Source: Cliona cf. orientalis
Taxonomy: Eukaryota; Porifera; Demospongiae; Clionaida; Clionaidae
Reading direction: 5' to 3'
NCBI GenBank assembly: GCA_963930775.1
Contig: OZ005699.1
Location: 7,957,501 to 8,021,500 of the forward strand
Length of the DNA: 64,000 bases
The notes beneath the pieces were generated by a model. The model ran no database searches, was not told the DNA's origin, and saw only the letters and a program-made list of their open reading frames with translations. Shown here one piece after another: positions 13,319 through 25,735 of this stretch; position 1 is the stretch's first letter; each line of letters begins with the position of its first letter. Position numbers and translations under genes: made by a program.

Positions 13319-13613
13319 GCAGTCACTGAGTGAACCTGGAAGACTAACTCAATATCATCTTGGTGGCTTGGTTGACCAACTCTCACAGCATGCTACCAAG
13401 TGGAGGGATATTGGAACTCACCTTGGATTTCTTCCTGGAGAGCTGTCGAACATTGAAGCTAGTCCAAACCTCATACAAGGTGCACCAGTAAGCTGGCTTA
13501 GTGCCATGCTAGCACAGTGGCTACAGAGAACCAGCTCTGCCACTCTGGAAGATCTCAAAACAGCTCTCGGTAAAGCTGGACTAGCAGCAGCTGCTCATGA
13601 TCTGAAGCTCTGA
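13319..13613 (+). pseudogene. Death-domain exon of the decayed gene
   Basis: An open frame from about 13335 to the stop at 13613 encodes a death domain (LVDQLSQHATKWRDIGTHLG, then WLSAMLAQWLQ and LAAAAHDLKL). It matches the C-termini of copies 1 and 3. The acceptor seen in the relative at 25735 (AATAG) is AATAAAG here, so splicing is doubtful. A second decayed copy lies at 28186-28410. Confidence 0.65.
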
Positions 13614-13995
13614 CTCATACTAATTTGTTATTATTCAAAAAAATTAACGTCATTTTTCATGCTGTTGCGTCTTCTTTCTTCACGCCATTAATTTTTTTAT
13701 TCATCTTTCATAATCTTCACTTAAACAGCACAATTTGAGTGTGAGTTGAAATGCTGCTCCATATTATGGAACTTGGTAAGTACATGCACTTTGTTGGTTG
13801 TACGTGTGCACACCTTATACCCATACACATGTACATGTACCCACATACACAGGATGTTATGGTTTGTGAGGGTGAGGTCTCTACTTCATCAGCCAGTGTT
13901 ACTGTGGTTTACACTGATCACCAGTTAGGGGATTACCTTCCAAGATTATCTTTGCTGCACACCTAGTGAGAGGAAATACAGGGTTTGTGGTCTCT

Positions 13996-14030
<35 letters not shown>

Positions 14031-14455
14031 GCACACCACAAGTACAATGTACATTCCCTTTGTGGTCTCTCATGTTAGGTCAATGGACTGGGCCCACACC
14101 AAAATACTTGTACACATGTAACCAGCAGCCCGCAGTATTTTTGTGGGGAACATGATGCACTTCTGAGGCTGCACAGTATAAATGACTGAAAAAGGTGTAT
14201 ATAATAATTTGCACACACACATGCACACACACACACAAGCATCTATACACAAAAACACATGCACATAGTAGTGACATACAATGTTATTCTCTCTCTATCT
14301 CTCATGTATATATACACACACTGATCATAATGTACGCATTCCCTCCCATGCCCATTCTTGGCATGTGCATACATTCACTTCAGTAGACTTGTGTGTACTG
14401 GAAGCTGATTGGAGACACTGTATTGGGCTAACAGAAGCTGGTCTCTCTTCCAGCA

Positions 14456-14590
14456 GGTGTTAGTAGGACATTGGAGAAGAAGAGAGTAGGGATGCTGGAG
14501 GTTTCCTTCAAAGCAACTAATATGGAGTGGTCCGGGGGAAGGAAGGTGTGCCGGCGGGCAGGGGATGCTATTGAAGCATTGGAGTTGTGA
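14456..14590 (+). other. Candidate conserved exon, unidentified
   Basis: After a CTTCCAGCAG acceptor-like site an open frame runs to TGA at about 14590 (motifs LEKKRVGMLEVSFKATN, then EWSGG and CRRAGDAIEALEL). The unit 2 copy differs here mainly by a silent ACT to ACC change, although the surrounding DNA has many differences. Another exon-like island (QEDVLCLTNWLNK, before GTGAGC) lies near 14780-14817. I do not recognise the family. It may be a remnant of a neighbouring gene swept into the duplication. Confidence 0.3.
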
Positions 14591-15044
14591 TGACAGCAGC
14601 TGAAGGTTAGTTGTAGTGTTGATGTCATCAGTATGTACAGGCTCTCCCTCCTCCTCCTACAGACTACGATGGATGGACAGACTCAGTTTCATGGAAGGGA
14701 TGAGATAACTGGACATCTCTCTATATAGAATCTGACTTCCACCTCATAATATTATAACATGACCATGACCATGTTTAGCAGGAAGATGTGCTGTGTCTGA
14801 CTAACTGGCTGAACAAGGTGAGCCCTTAGCTTGTTTGGTCAATGGACTTCTATACCCACACCAAAATACATGCACACTCGTGACCACCAGCCCACAGCAT
14901 TTTTGTGGGGAAAATGCTGCCCTTTCTGAGGCTGCACTGTGTAAACTGCTGAAAGAGGCACAGGTGTACATTTATGTGCACACACCACACAAGCACCTAG
15001 CACTACAAACATAAACACACACACACAGTATATGTAGTTTAGTA

Positions 15045-15102
15045 CTAGCCTCGTCCCCAGGCTCCCGTTGACAAAGATCCGGGAGCCTGGGGACGAGGCT
15101 AG
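15045..15102. repeat. Foldback hairpin, 23 bp perfect arms
   Basis: The arm CTAGCCTCGTCCCCAGGCTC continues to 15067 and is mirrored perfectly at 15080-15102, with a 12-base loop. Decayed relatives with the same ends occur at 20661-20720, 23239-23326, 24535-24622 and 29859-29916. Confidence 0.85.
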
Positions 15103-15954
15103 TTTAATACATGTACATGACATGGTCGAGTGCACCCCTATTGGTGTTGTATTACTGTCCATGGCCCCCTTTCATCGTCAGGCTACTCTATAGATGATCA
15201 TCGACACTAATCCCATAGCCATCTATAAAGCTATGATTACGTACTATAATAGGGAATTACAAACAAACAATATACACACGTGCATGTGCGCTCTCTCTTT
15301 CATTAAGTTATGCACACGTTTATTTTGGTAAAATTTCCCAGACCAGGTCTGCTTTTGATATCAGCCTGTCTTATCCATATTCCTGGCTTGAACTGGATGT
15401 CATTGATTCCTCCTGACTCAATCAAACATTGCCGGTAAGTTCTAGTACATGTATATACATTTTCCTTGCTTCAATTCTCTGATTGGTGTCAGTCCCATTC
15501 CCATTTCCCAATCTAGCTATTTTCCCTAGTTTGGAGGTTATTGATGTTGTAATTCTCTCCACAGTTATATACCAGACATGGATTGAACTTTGAACCCAGC
15601 CGCCATCAAGCACTGATGAACTTCTTCACAGTAACTGTTGTATATACCGGTAGCTGATGTAGTTTTAGTCAGTAGGAAGAGATGATGCTTTTTTTTATTC
15701 CTCAGGGCACATAATATTATATGCATGGCACTAATTGATCATGATTCTATATAGACCCTAATAATTATTGTTAGCCGCTATATATAATTTTCTGACTTAC
15801 TGTATTTCAAGATATCAAACACTTTTTTAATACTTAATGTACCTCTGCTCTAATTTGCTGTAGCCAAGACATCAACCATAATTATTATTGTCTTCATTAA
15901 AAAAAAATTACTGCGTGTTTCTTAGCGCAATGCATGCAGAGCTCAATTTTTTTT

Positions 15955-15963
15955 GCTGACTCA
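15955..15963. promoter_or_regulatory. Possible bZIP/Maf-type site upstream of copy 2
   Basis: TGCTGACTCA sits about 90 bases before the copy 2 start codon and again about 45 bases before copy 3 (30974-30983). It contains the AP-1 core TGACTCA. Copy 1 lacks it. Binding is inferred from the motif alone. Confidence 0.3.
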
Positions 15964-16048
15964 TGGTATTTTCACCACAGTGACTGTGATACACAATGGC
16001 TGTTGAATGTTCCATGAACTTCTGTAAGTGATCGTGAGCTGCGCGGCC

Positions 16049-19000
16049 ATGGACGCCGACGATCTCCAGGAAAACTATGGCACGGCTAGTTCAACCAATA
16101 AGGTGAGTGATATATCACGACTTATCACAAATTTAATATTATAAACTATCCGCTGTCAGGGAGATCGCGATCGTGTTCGTTCATAATTTGTTGCATATTA
16201 TATTGTTGCATGTCAGGTTGATATCCTCCACCCCTGTGTTGAACTGGAGTGGAGGGAGTGCAGTAGTCTGCCTGTGTATACGCGTGATGCCCAGGCAGTG
16301 TGGCTGGGGGACAAGCTCTATGTGGGGGGAGGAGAGACATTAGAAAGTAACAGAGATGTTGCCACATGCAGGCTCTACATCCACAGCCCTACCACTGATA
16401 CATGGAGTCATATCAACATTCCTGTATATTTCTTTGCCCTCATCACCTACCACTCCCAGCTCGTGCTGGTGGGTGGGAAGGAGTTTGTTGGTGAGCGTAA
16501 AGATGGGCCAGTCACTAATAAACTGTGGACATTGACTGGACGTGATCAATGGAGGGAAACTCTTCCTCCCATGACAACAAAACGTTGTAAAGCATCAGCT
16601 GTGGAATTTGCAGAAAGTATTTTAGTAGCTGGTGGAGAGAATGTTAATGTTGTTGAAGTCTACAATGGTCATCACTGGGCTGAAGCACAATGTCTACCTC
16701 GACCATGCTATCATATAAAGTCCACTGTCCTCAATGGGCACTGGTACCTGATGGGAGGGGTGGGACAATTAGGGGAGGTCTATTATGCCTCACTGGACTC
16801 ACTTGTAGCCAGCTGTCAACCCAGTGAGAAACCTCTACCTTCTGTATGGAAGAGACTTTCTGGTGTCCCTCATGCACGTTCCAGCACAGCAGTGTTTGGA
16901 AACAGACTGATTGCTGTAGGAGGATACCCAGACAGCTCATTCATCCATGCCTACTCCCCCCACACCCAGTCCTGGGTACATGTGGGGGACATGCCTGTTG
17001 GACTTTTCTCTACTTGTACTGCAGTCCTCCCCATAGGAGACTTGATGGTGATAGGGGGGAGGAGTGAGACATTCATACAGTCATGTATGCACAAAGCAAG
17101 CTTAAAATTCAATGGTAATAGTGAGCTGTAATGACGTACAATGTCATGTTAGCACTCGTTTATAAAGTGATCACTAACTACACAATTGTATTATTATAAT
17201 AATTATTACATGTGGGGAATCTGTTGTTAGTATTGCCGGTTAATACAGATATTATATATATATACATGTACATGATTAATATATGGGTTTTTTTTATTTG
17301 CAGTGGTACTTACAGATGGCCACTTCACTATGGTAACTCTGTCTCGACTTGAGCTGATTGGCATCAGACCTTTTAGAGAGCTTGAGGCTTATAAAAGCCA
17401 ACTTCAGTCTGTGGTGGGAATGCATAATGTTGACCTTCCCATAGACAATTCATCCTCACTTCTGGAGATGTGGATACAAGGATGTGCTAGCCTTCGTCCT
17501 ACATGGAGGCACTTCTTCTGGGCCCTGAGAGAGATAAAGCTGAACCATCTTGCCGATCAGATAGAGGCCTCTCTCAGTGGTCAACAAGAACAAGGTGAGG
17601 TTATGTAATGGTTTCTCCCAGGAATGCTTACTGCCCTGTGTGCATGCACAAGTAGTAAAGTGATCAGTTCTACATGTATATTTCTGTTGTCTATTATTAC
17701 AAAAATGGCCAGATCTAGAGATTCAGCTAGGTATCACAGTACGAAACTGTCATGTATACGTGTGCGGGGTATGTACATGTATGAGTGATCTAGTTACTAA
17801 AGAGTATTCATGAATGAACAAGTCACACACATGTATTTATACATACTTTGATACTTAGTGGTTTTAATTACCCCAACTCCATACAAGAGAGGGATATATG
17901 TGACCGTATCTGACAAATTAAACCTGGCATATGGGATCCGTGTGCTTTCGCGCAATGCGCGTTTTTAGTACCTCAAGTCAAAAAATGTCGAAGTTGAGTT
18001 TTTGTCATATTCATGCCAAAGAACCTTTCTTTGCCGTTGTCTACGGAGGCTAACCGTAAGTTACAAAGGCGAAATAAACCTTCATTTTGACCTACCTAGT
18101 CTGTACAGCTGCCATACACGGAGCTCGTTGCTATGGGCGCTAATTAGAATTCTCTACCTAGATACAGCTAGATTCATTGAACTACTGTACGTTTGCTTAC
18201 CTTCTTAGCTTCTTGGGCATCGAAGAATAATCAGCTGTCATTGTCAACAACGAAATTCAACTCTTGCTCGATCTTTACGTTCATTTCGAATGGCTCCGCC
18301 CAGGTCCATTTAATTATTGATTTCCGGGTCATGCATAGTATGTGGAAACGCCATACGCATGCATAGCAACACCTTTGGACCGTAATTTCTCGATTATTGG
18401 GGGTGTGGTGTGATCGTAAACAAAGCGCTGTATCTCCACAACGAAGCGCACAGTCGGTCTGAAACTTGAATGCGGGTTAGCTCTATGGTAGAGCTTATCA
18501 ACCATACATAAAACTCAACTTTCACAAAAAATCCCATATGCTGGGTTTTCTCGGAGATGGTCACATAATATGACATTGTTTACATTATATTACTGTAAGT
18601 ACTGTGACTGAATATAAACGTATATTATGTGCACTATATTGACGATCTTTTACCACATACATCATTACACTACTGGGGACATAGTCATACTAAATCATAT
18701 ATGTCACTTTGGATTACTCAGTAGCTACCTCATCCTTATTGCATGGTCAGTTGCGAAAGTTATAATCCAGATCAGTGACCATATGGCAGGTAATTTTCGT
18801 GGAAAGTCCGAAAAGGCCCTCAAAATTAATTTTTGTGGTTTTAAATTCATGACAGCAACCAGTCCAGGGGCGTGGCACTGCTACACAAGTGATGATGTAA
18901 TCAATACACGCAGTCGCGATCTTCTTTGTTACTAAGCCATACCTTAGACAAATAGCTAGCATGAGATAGAAGAATATTAGTGTCGAAGACGCTATCAGCT

Positions 19001-22000
19001 GGATGACAATGGTTACTGTTGCTTACTAACACTAGGAAGTGTTGGCCGTACTGCCACGATGTTTGTGGCCACGCCCATCATCATCGCTCGGACTCGCATA
19101 ATACCATATCACCGTAGGCATTCATTTTCGTGGGTGGGAAAATTTCGTGACTGCCAAGTCAACCACAAAAATAATGAAAATTAGCACCCCATGAAAATTA
19201 CCCGCCATATGGTAATCAATTGAGTAAGGGTATCATGGATTTAGCTAAAGGAATGTTTTTATTATGAAAAACTTGACTAGTAGTTCCTTTGTGCATAATA
19301 TGGTAAAGGTCGTCAATATAGTACCTATACAGTCTATAATATTATACAAGCCACATAGATACCAGCACCTCAATCGCAGATATGGAGTCTGAGACTGACT
19401 CTCGACCTCGAAAGTGACAGCTTTGATCACAGGAGATGAACTTGACGGCACTGTATAGCTTCCAAACATCAGGTTGGTCACGGCATGGCACGCAGCGTGC
19501 TACGTATAGCACAATGCTAACTTTATTTGTCCACAGGATTACGTCAGCTAAGAGAAGGTATGAAGTTCGGCCAGCAGTACTAGTGTATTTGCTGGATACA
19601 GGCTTTAGATTCTCTGCATACTAAGGCTTACCGATTTTCAAGTCTTAGAAAGGCTCCATTGAGGCTCTTAATATTACATCATAGGTTTCATCATAAATTA
19701 CACCGGCCATATAATTATCTCATAACTACTGAAAAATAAAACTACTGGGGAGATGGCATACAATAATTGGGGTATGTGAGCCTGAGCGAGCCCCACACTA
19801 ATTATAATCAGTCCTATGAGAAAATCACTCTACTTATGTACGTATGTAGCAATACGTCGGCCACATGTTCGCTAGCTCACAGTGCATGCGCATAATATTG
19901 CGGTAAAGATCGTCGTGCTAACTCTGAATATAGCTCACCAAAAGATGCAGCTCGCGTCCAGCTCGAGTAGACGGCTAGAAAACAAGCGAAGGTATCAGTA
20001 CACACAAAAAAAGTTTCTACAGCAACAAGGCCATGTAGTGTAAGTCTAGGTATGATCTAATTTCTGTAATCGGCTACGAACGCGGGTCCAAGCTAGCTAG
20101 CTATAGCTAGCTATAGCTGCCCAGACAATTCTGTAGCCTCATAGGGGCCAAAGCTCCCGACATACTGGGAATGTAGTGCACTATTAAACTATACATTTTC
20201 CCTCCTTTCTTGATCTTTATGGCTACAATAGACTGTGCTCAGTTAATCATGATAGCTATAGCTACTTGCATGTACATGTACTTTGGATCGAAGATAGTAG
20301 AGGGGGCAACCCTTTACTATGCGGTGAGCGAAAGCTCGCCCCCTCAATGGTTTACATCACCCTAGTATTATGGTTACTGTAAGTACCGGTACTAGAAATA
20401 AATGCATGCTATTAATACGAGTTGCTTTGTGTTTGCACAATTTAGTAGCGCAATAATTCAATTGCACGTGTATTATTCTAATTGACGCCCATTCACGTTA
20501 GTCCATACCCACTGCATGCTACAGTGCCATGCACACACACAGTGCACTCTAGGGACATGGCTCTCCTCTCCTGTATTTTCTGCTATTCAGAATATCTGAC
20601 ATTTGTTCCTGGTGTTATAACTTGGAGTCAGATATTACACCTGCATGTATGATAATTTTTAGCCTCATTCCCAGCTAGACCCCTCCCTGCATGGTAAGGA
20701 GGGGCCTGGGGATGAGGCTAGATAATTTGACAGTTCATATGCATGAACTTGGTCTATTTATATGTATTATAATCCTTGTTTGAGAAGACATCACATTCTT
20801 AAGAAGTACATCTATAGAATTATGAGAAATCACAAAGATTAACATTTCTAGTACTACTGTCACTATGAGAGGTTGCTAGCTATGCTCTCATGGCTCTTTG
20901 CTGACTTTTTACAATACATGCATGTAGAACTTGTCATGCTGCTGCATCTATAAAGGATGTATGATGATTTGGTATATATTAATCACAGAGACTGTATTTA
21001 CTGCTGAAGAGGAGAAGCACATTGCTGCTGTGCAAAAGGCCATGGAAGAGAGAGGAATGCTAGATCACACCATAGTCCATGGTGTGTTTGTGGGCCCTGC
21101 TCGCTCTGGAAAAAATTCCCTCATGGAACGTCTTCTCGGCCGAATGCCCTCCTCTGTGTCTCCAAGCACTGGTGTAGCTGAAAGTGTAGTACAAGTTAAG
21201 GTAATACAAAAATCAGCAACATTTGCTGCAAATGTTGTCGAGTCAATTTGGTCAGTAATGGACTATGACGATGAGGCAATTAAGCTAATGTTAATTAATA
21301 GCGAGTCACAAGATAGAATAACAATACCAACTGACTCTGAAGATCAGTGCTTTGATGCTCAATCTAGCTTATCATCTCACCAGAATCCACCAGCGCATGA
21401 AGTAGCACCTTCCACAGATTTATCTCAGGATTACACACAAGTAGAAGATAGAAAGGAATCAGCGATAACAACAACCGTGGTTCTGCCATCCACCAATAGA
21501 TCGCACTGTCAGCTTCCTGACTCGTACGTTCCTCCTATTGAGATTGCAAAGGTGGCATTAAGGAAGAAAGGAAAGACAGGCTTAGAGGTTCTTCAGCAGC
21601 ACTTTCAGAAGACATGGTCACTATACCTCACAAACACTGGAGGCCAAATGGAGTTCCAGGAGGTCTTGCCACTCTTAGTATCAGGTCCCTCCATGTTCTT
21701 TTTCACCTTTCGCCTTGATAGAGATCTCAATGAACGTTATGAAATAGAGTATGATCTTTCTGATGGTACGAAAGCAGAGCCGTACATATCAACCCTTACA
21801 ACAGTGGAGGGGCTCTTGCAGACATTGGCCACCATTGCCGCTATGGGTACATTTGTCTATGAGCGGTTACAAAGGAGAAAAGTACCCCTTAAACCAAAGG
21901 TATTCATTGTGGGCACACACAGAGATAAATTAGATGAGGCAACAGCTGATGCTCGCATTTCCAGCATAGACCAGGAGCTTCAGGAGGCAATTAAATCCAC

Positions 22001-23042
22001 TGCACATTATAAAGACTTAGTAGAATTTGCCTCTCCGACACAATTAATGTTTGCCGTTAGTAATTTTTCAGAGAGTGAATCTGAATTTAAAGTCATTCGT
22101 TCAGCTGTTGAACGAGTTGTAAAGCGCAATGAATTTGAAATGACTTCTCCTGTTCACTGGCTGATCTTTAGCCTTGCCCTGCGAAAACTAAAATCTTTTG
22201 TGATTGCTTATGACCTCTGCTTGGAGATTGCTCGGCAGTGTGGCCTTGCTGATGATGAAGTTGATGAAGCACTTCATTTCATTCACTCTAAGATGGGGTT
22301 GATCCGCTACTTCCCATATGAAGGTATTAAGGATCTAGTAGTCATTCATCCACAATTTCTGTTCGATAAGGTGACAGAACTTATTGTTGATACTTTCACA
22401 TTTGAAAAGACGACTAAACAGACTATGGATAACTTCAAGCAGAAGGGAATTTTTTCTTATAGTGAATTTGAAACAATTAGCTCTAAAACGAATACCAGCA
22501 TGAAGACATATAAATTTGCTAAACTTTTAGAGAGTCTACGGATTGCTGCTCCATTTCAAATGGAGGAAGAACAAAAATATTTCTTTCCCTGTGTTCTTGC
22601 TCATGCTGCAGAAACTGCAATTCAGCAATTGATGCTTACAGCCACTCCAATACCACAGCTGATTGTTACGTTCGAGTGTGGATACTGTCCCAAGGGTTTA
22701 GCTGGAGCTCTTATCAAGTACCTGATGGCAAACGAGATAGAATCGTGCTACACCTGGGAGATCTATACTGATAAGATCTTTAGGAATCAAGTATCATTTC
22801 ATGTGGGGCCTCTAGATACGATAGTACTTAGAATTACACCAACATACTTGGAGATCGTTTGCATCCCAGGCAAACTTCCAAACCGCAACAAGAAATGTCC
22901 ACTTACAGAAATTTGCACCGAAGTCCGTAAAGCAGTCGAGGCTGGTATTAAGCAAGTAACATCTGATATTAACTATGTGAAAGCTCAACATGGTCTAACA
23001 TTCCGTTGCGAGTGCAAAGGATGGTGCAGGTGGTGGAGGTAG
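16049..23042 (+). CDS. Kelch / death-like / Roc-COR protein, copy 2, truncated
   Basis: Four-exon model: 16049-16102, 16217-17120, 17304-17594, 20989-23042, giving 3303 nt and about 1100 aa in one frame. Kelch, death-like, Roc (GPARSGKNS, NTGGQ, GTHRDKLD) and COR parts follow copy 1 closely. Two shorter stretches differ: the death-like exon lacks the acidic tail, and the insert inside Roc is reduced. After CECKG, at about 23020, the frame passes into WCRWW and a stop. The remaining post-COR residues and death domain are missing. Every GT near that end would splice in phase 2, whereas the cassette exons behind it need phase 1, so they cannot be joined in frame. The protein probably ends at 23042 without a death domain. 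Confidence 0.72.
17897..18567. repeat. Inverted-repeat DNA element, 671 bp
   Basis: Ends are TATGTGACC and its complement. The arms extend about 40 bases with gaps and share GCATATGGGAT and GTTGAGTTTTT. No transposase is visible inside. The element is absent from the corresponding introns of copies 1 and 3. Confidence 0.6.
18778..19213. repeat. Inverted-repeat element (MITE), 436 bp
   Basis: Left end ACCATATGGCAGGTAATTTT and right end its near complement, with further pairing around TTTTTGTGGTT. In copies 1 and 3 the flanking sequence (CAGTGA, then TAAGGG and ATGG) is continuous or differently filled, so this is an insertion private to unit 2. Confidence 0.7.
20661..20720. repeat. Foldback hairpin with GAGGCTA ends
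   Basis: AGCCTCATTCCCAG and CTGGGGATGAGGCT face each other across a short loop, with a GGGAGGGG-type inner stem. Same family as 15045-15102. Confidence 0.65.
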
Positions 23043-23113
23043 GTATTTAATAATAATGGTTATTATGGTACAGGCATGCATGTAATGATGACTTTTATTT
23101 TACTCATAAACAG

Positions 23114-25560
23114 CCACCAGTGGTATTCCTTTAAGTATCCCTGCGCTGCAACAACAGTTTCAGCCGCTTCGACCTCAGACTGGTACAGGAACTCTACCAG
23201 GTGATGATGTGATTTGATGGTCATCTTTTGCATAATCACTAGCCTCTTCCCCATTTGCCTCAATCTTTTTCAACACACGCAAGAGAAAGAATTTCAAAGT
23301 GATCAGGGCGACTGGGGATGAGGCTACATACTGTAAATCGCAAATATTTCGATATTAAAATATTTTCGGATAGCATGGCTTGTGCGAAAATTCAACGCAC
23401 AAAATACATGCGCAATATTAACGACAATGCGGTACAGGGTCGTTTGTCCGAAAATTATTTAACGCGAAAAATTATCGCATGAAATATTTTAGACACGAAA
23501 TAATCGCAATTTACGGTAGTTTCATAATTTAATTATTCTCTCTCTTGTGTACTTATAGGTCACATGGTATACAGTCCATACCCCATGTTCACTAACAGAA
23601 GTTTACCTACTGGTCATAATGTTATTATGCCACCGTATGGTTATCCACCAGTCCTCATGCCTCCACAGCAAGGGACTGCAGCTCAACCACATGCCATGAT
23701 GGCATCTTCATTTATGCCAATTGGAGGTAATTAGCACTTGTATGCATGCATAATGATAACATCTTACACCCACTCTGCATATAGGCATCAGGTATCCAGC
23801 TTATTTTCAAGATACTGGTAGTGCTACTGGCGCACCTTCAATGCCTCAAAGTGTCGGTTACTTCACTCAAGTTCAGAATCCAGCACCCTTTGGTGCTCAG
23901 TCAGGTTGGTCTGTTTTGACATCTAGCTAGATGCTCTCATTAGCTTCATGGGGAGTGCTGCAGTCACAGACTTCCTCCTTTATGTGTGATTAAGAGTATA
24001 ATGTTCTCTAGTTGGAGAGAGAGGGAGAGTGCCCTACTTTGTATACCTTAGGGCTACGATTATTTGCGGGTACAAATATTAGCTGATTTTGAAATAGTGC
24101 GTTCAGCCATACCACCTAATGCGACATTTCCTATAAGGTCATGAACTCATGCAACAGCTGTTACAGTGTATATATCCCCTATCTCTCTCCTTGGTGCATG
24201 TGATTAAGAAAAGTATTGTCTGGGCTAGACTGAATTGTTGTTTTCAGCACTTTCTTGGGTAAAAAATCACTTTACACCAACCAGCCTATCCACAGAGATT
24301 GCCTGTTGTAGCCTCTAATGCAAGTGGTGGAGGTAGGTATTTAATAATAATGGTTATTATGGTACAGGCATGCATGTAATGATGACTTTTATTTTACTCA
24401 TAAACAGCCATCAGTGGTATTCCTTTAAGTATCCCTGCGCTGCAACAACAGTTTCAGCCGCTTCGACCTCAGACTGGTACAGGAACTCCACCAGGTGATG
24501 ATGTGGTTTGATGGTCATCTTTTGCATAATCACTAGCCTCTTCCCCATTTGCCTCAATCTTTTTCAACACACGCAAGAGAAAGAATTTCAAAGTGATCAG
24601 GGCGACTGGGGATGAGGCTACATAGTTTCATGATTTAATTATTCTCTCTCTTGTGTACTTATAGGTCACATGGTGTACAGTCCATACCCCCAGTTCACTA
24701 ACAGAGGTTTACCTACTGGTCATAATGTTATTATGCAACCGTATGGTTATCCACCAGTCCTCATGCCTCCACAGCAAGGGATTGCAACTCAACCACATGC
24801 CACGATGGCATCTTCATTTATGCCAATTGGAGGTAATTAGCTACTTGTATGCATGCATAATGATAACATCTTACACCCACTCTGTATATAGGCATCAGGT
24901 ATCCAGCTTTTTCTCAAGATACCGGTAGTGCTACTGGGGCACCTTCAATGCCTCAAAGCGTCAGTTACTTCACTCAAGTTCAGAATCCAGCACCCTTTGG
25001 TGCTCAGTCAGGTTGGTCTGTTTTGACATCTAGCTAGATGCTCTCATTAGCTTCATGGGGAGTGCTGCAGTCACAGGCTTCCTCCTTTATGTGTGATTAA
25101 GAGTATAATGTACGTTCTATAGTTGGAGAGAGGGAGAGTGCCCTTGTATACGTTAGGGCTACGATTATTTGCGGGCACAAATATTAGCGGATTTTTGAAA
25201 TAGTGCATTTAGCGGGTACTCATTTTAGCGATTTTTATTCTATTTATTCGAAAATGTTGAAATTTTTAGGTGCAAATATTAGCGAAAATCGGGTAAATCG
25301 CTGATTTCACTAAATTAAGTGTCCTTAAGGTACCCTAGTGTAACATGAAGTCATGACCTTTTGCCATACCACCTAATGCGACATTTCCTATAAGGTCATG
25401 AACACATGCAACAGCTGTTACAGTGTATATATCCCCTATCTCTCTCCTTGGTGCATGTGATTAAGAAAAGTATTGTCTGGGCTAGAATTGTTGTTTTCAG
25501 CACTTTCTTGGGTAAAAACTTTGCACTATACACCAACCAGGCTATCCACAGAGATTGCCT
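23114..25560 (+). other. Tandemly duplicated phase 1 cassette exons
   Basis: Two copies of a 1.29 kb module each hold four exon-like blocks: 23114-23200, 23559-23726, 23785-23904, 24285-24332 and 24408-24494, 24665-24832, 24892-25011, about 25541-25600. The first seven start and end in phase 1, so any number can be added without changing frame; the last ends in phase 2 at its visible donor. Products are rich in Pro, Gln, Tyr, Met and Gly (e.g. YGYPPVLMPPQQG). They sit where a linker between the COR and death domains would be. The copy 2 Roc exon can no longer splice to them in frame. Whether they are transcribed is unknown. Confidence 0.6.
23331..23516. mobile_element. 186 bp MITE with TA target duplication
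   Basis: Inverted ends CTGTAAATCGCAAATATTTCG-like and CGAAATAATCGCAATTTACGG flank an AT-rich body, between TA at 23329-23330 and TA at 23517-23518. The second copy of the surrounding module has the empty site (GGCTACATAGTTTCAT, TA at 24623-24624). Confidence 0.88.
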
Positions 25561-25735
25561 GTTGTAGTCTCTATTGCTCATCAGTGGTAAGAGACATAGC
25601 CTCTTGTGTTTCAAGGTCAAGTTACCTTCAATTACTGACAGATTGACACCACTTAACTACAAATCATTTAGCGGATGTAATGGTTGTACACATGTAATTG
25701 CACAATATAATCATTTATAACTGAATTCCTAATAG

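Larger units (their letters stand above)
13730..15640. repeat. 1.9 kb unit tail, copy A
   Basis: Long direct repeat of 28536-30440, part of the tandem duplication that also carries the kelch-Roc genes. It contains CT and CA microsatellites (e.g. 13994-14030), short exon-like islands and a foldback hairpin at 15045-15102. From 15641 to the next leader exon at 16049 there is AT-rich sequence without a recognisable gene. Confidence 0.85.
17595..20988 (+). other. Long intron of copy 2
   Basis: Lies between the death-like exon donor (CAAG before GTGAGG) and the Roc exon acceptor (AATCACAG). It carries two inverted-repeat elements (17897-18567, 18778-19213) and a foldback hairpin (20661-20720). 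Segments near 17800-17890, 18750-18778, 19214-19250 and 20864-20988 match the other two units. No gene is seen. Confidence 0.6.

Noticed and set aside
14070-14386. Cysteine/valine and histidine/threonine-rich open frames on both strands
   Set aside because: Artefacts of CA/TG repeats in the duplicated unit tail.
23039-25560. Regular repeats resembling an array
   Set aside because: A two-copy duplication of exons and introns, with a 1.29 kb period. Nothing like a CRISPR.
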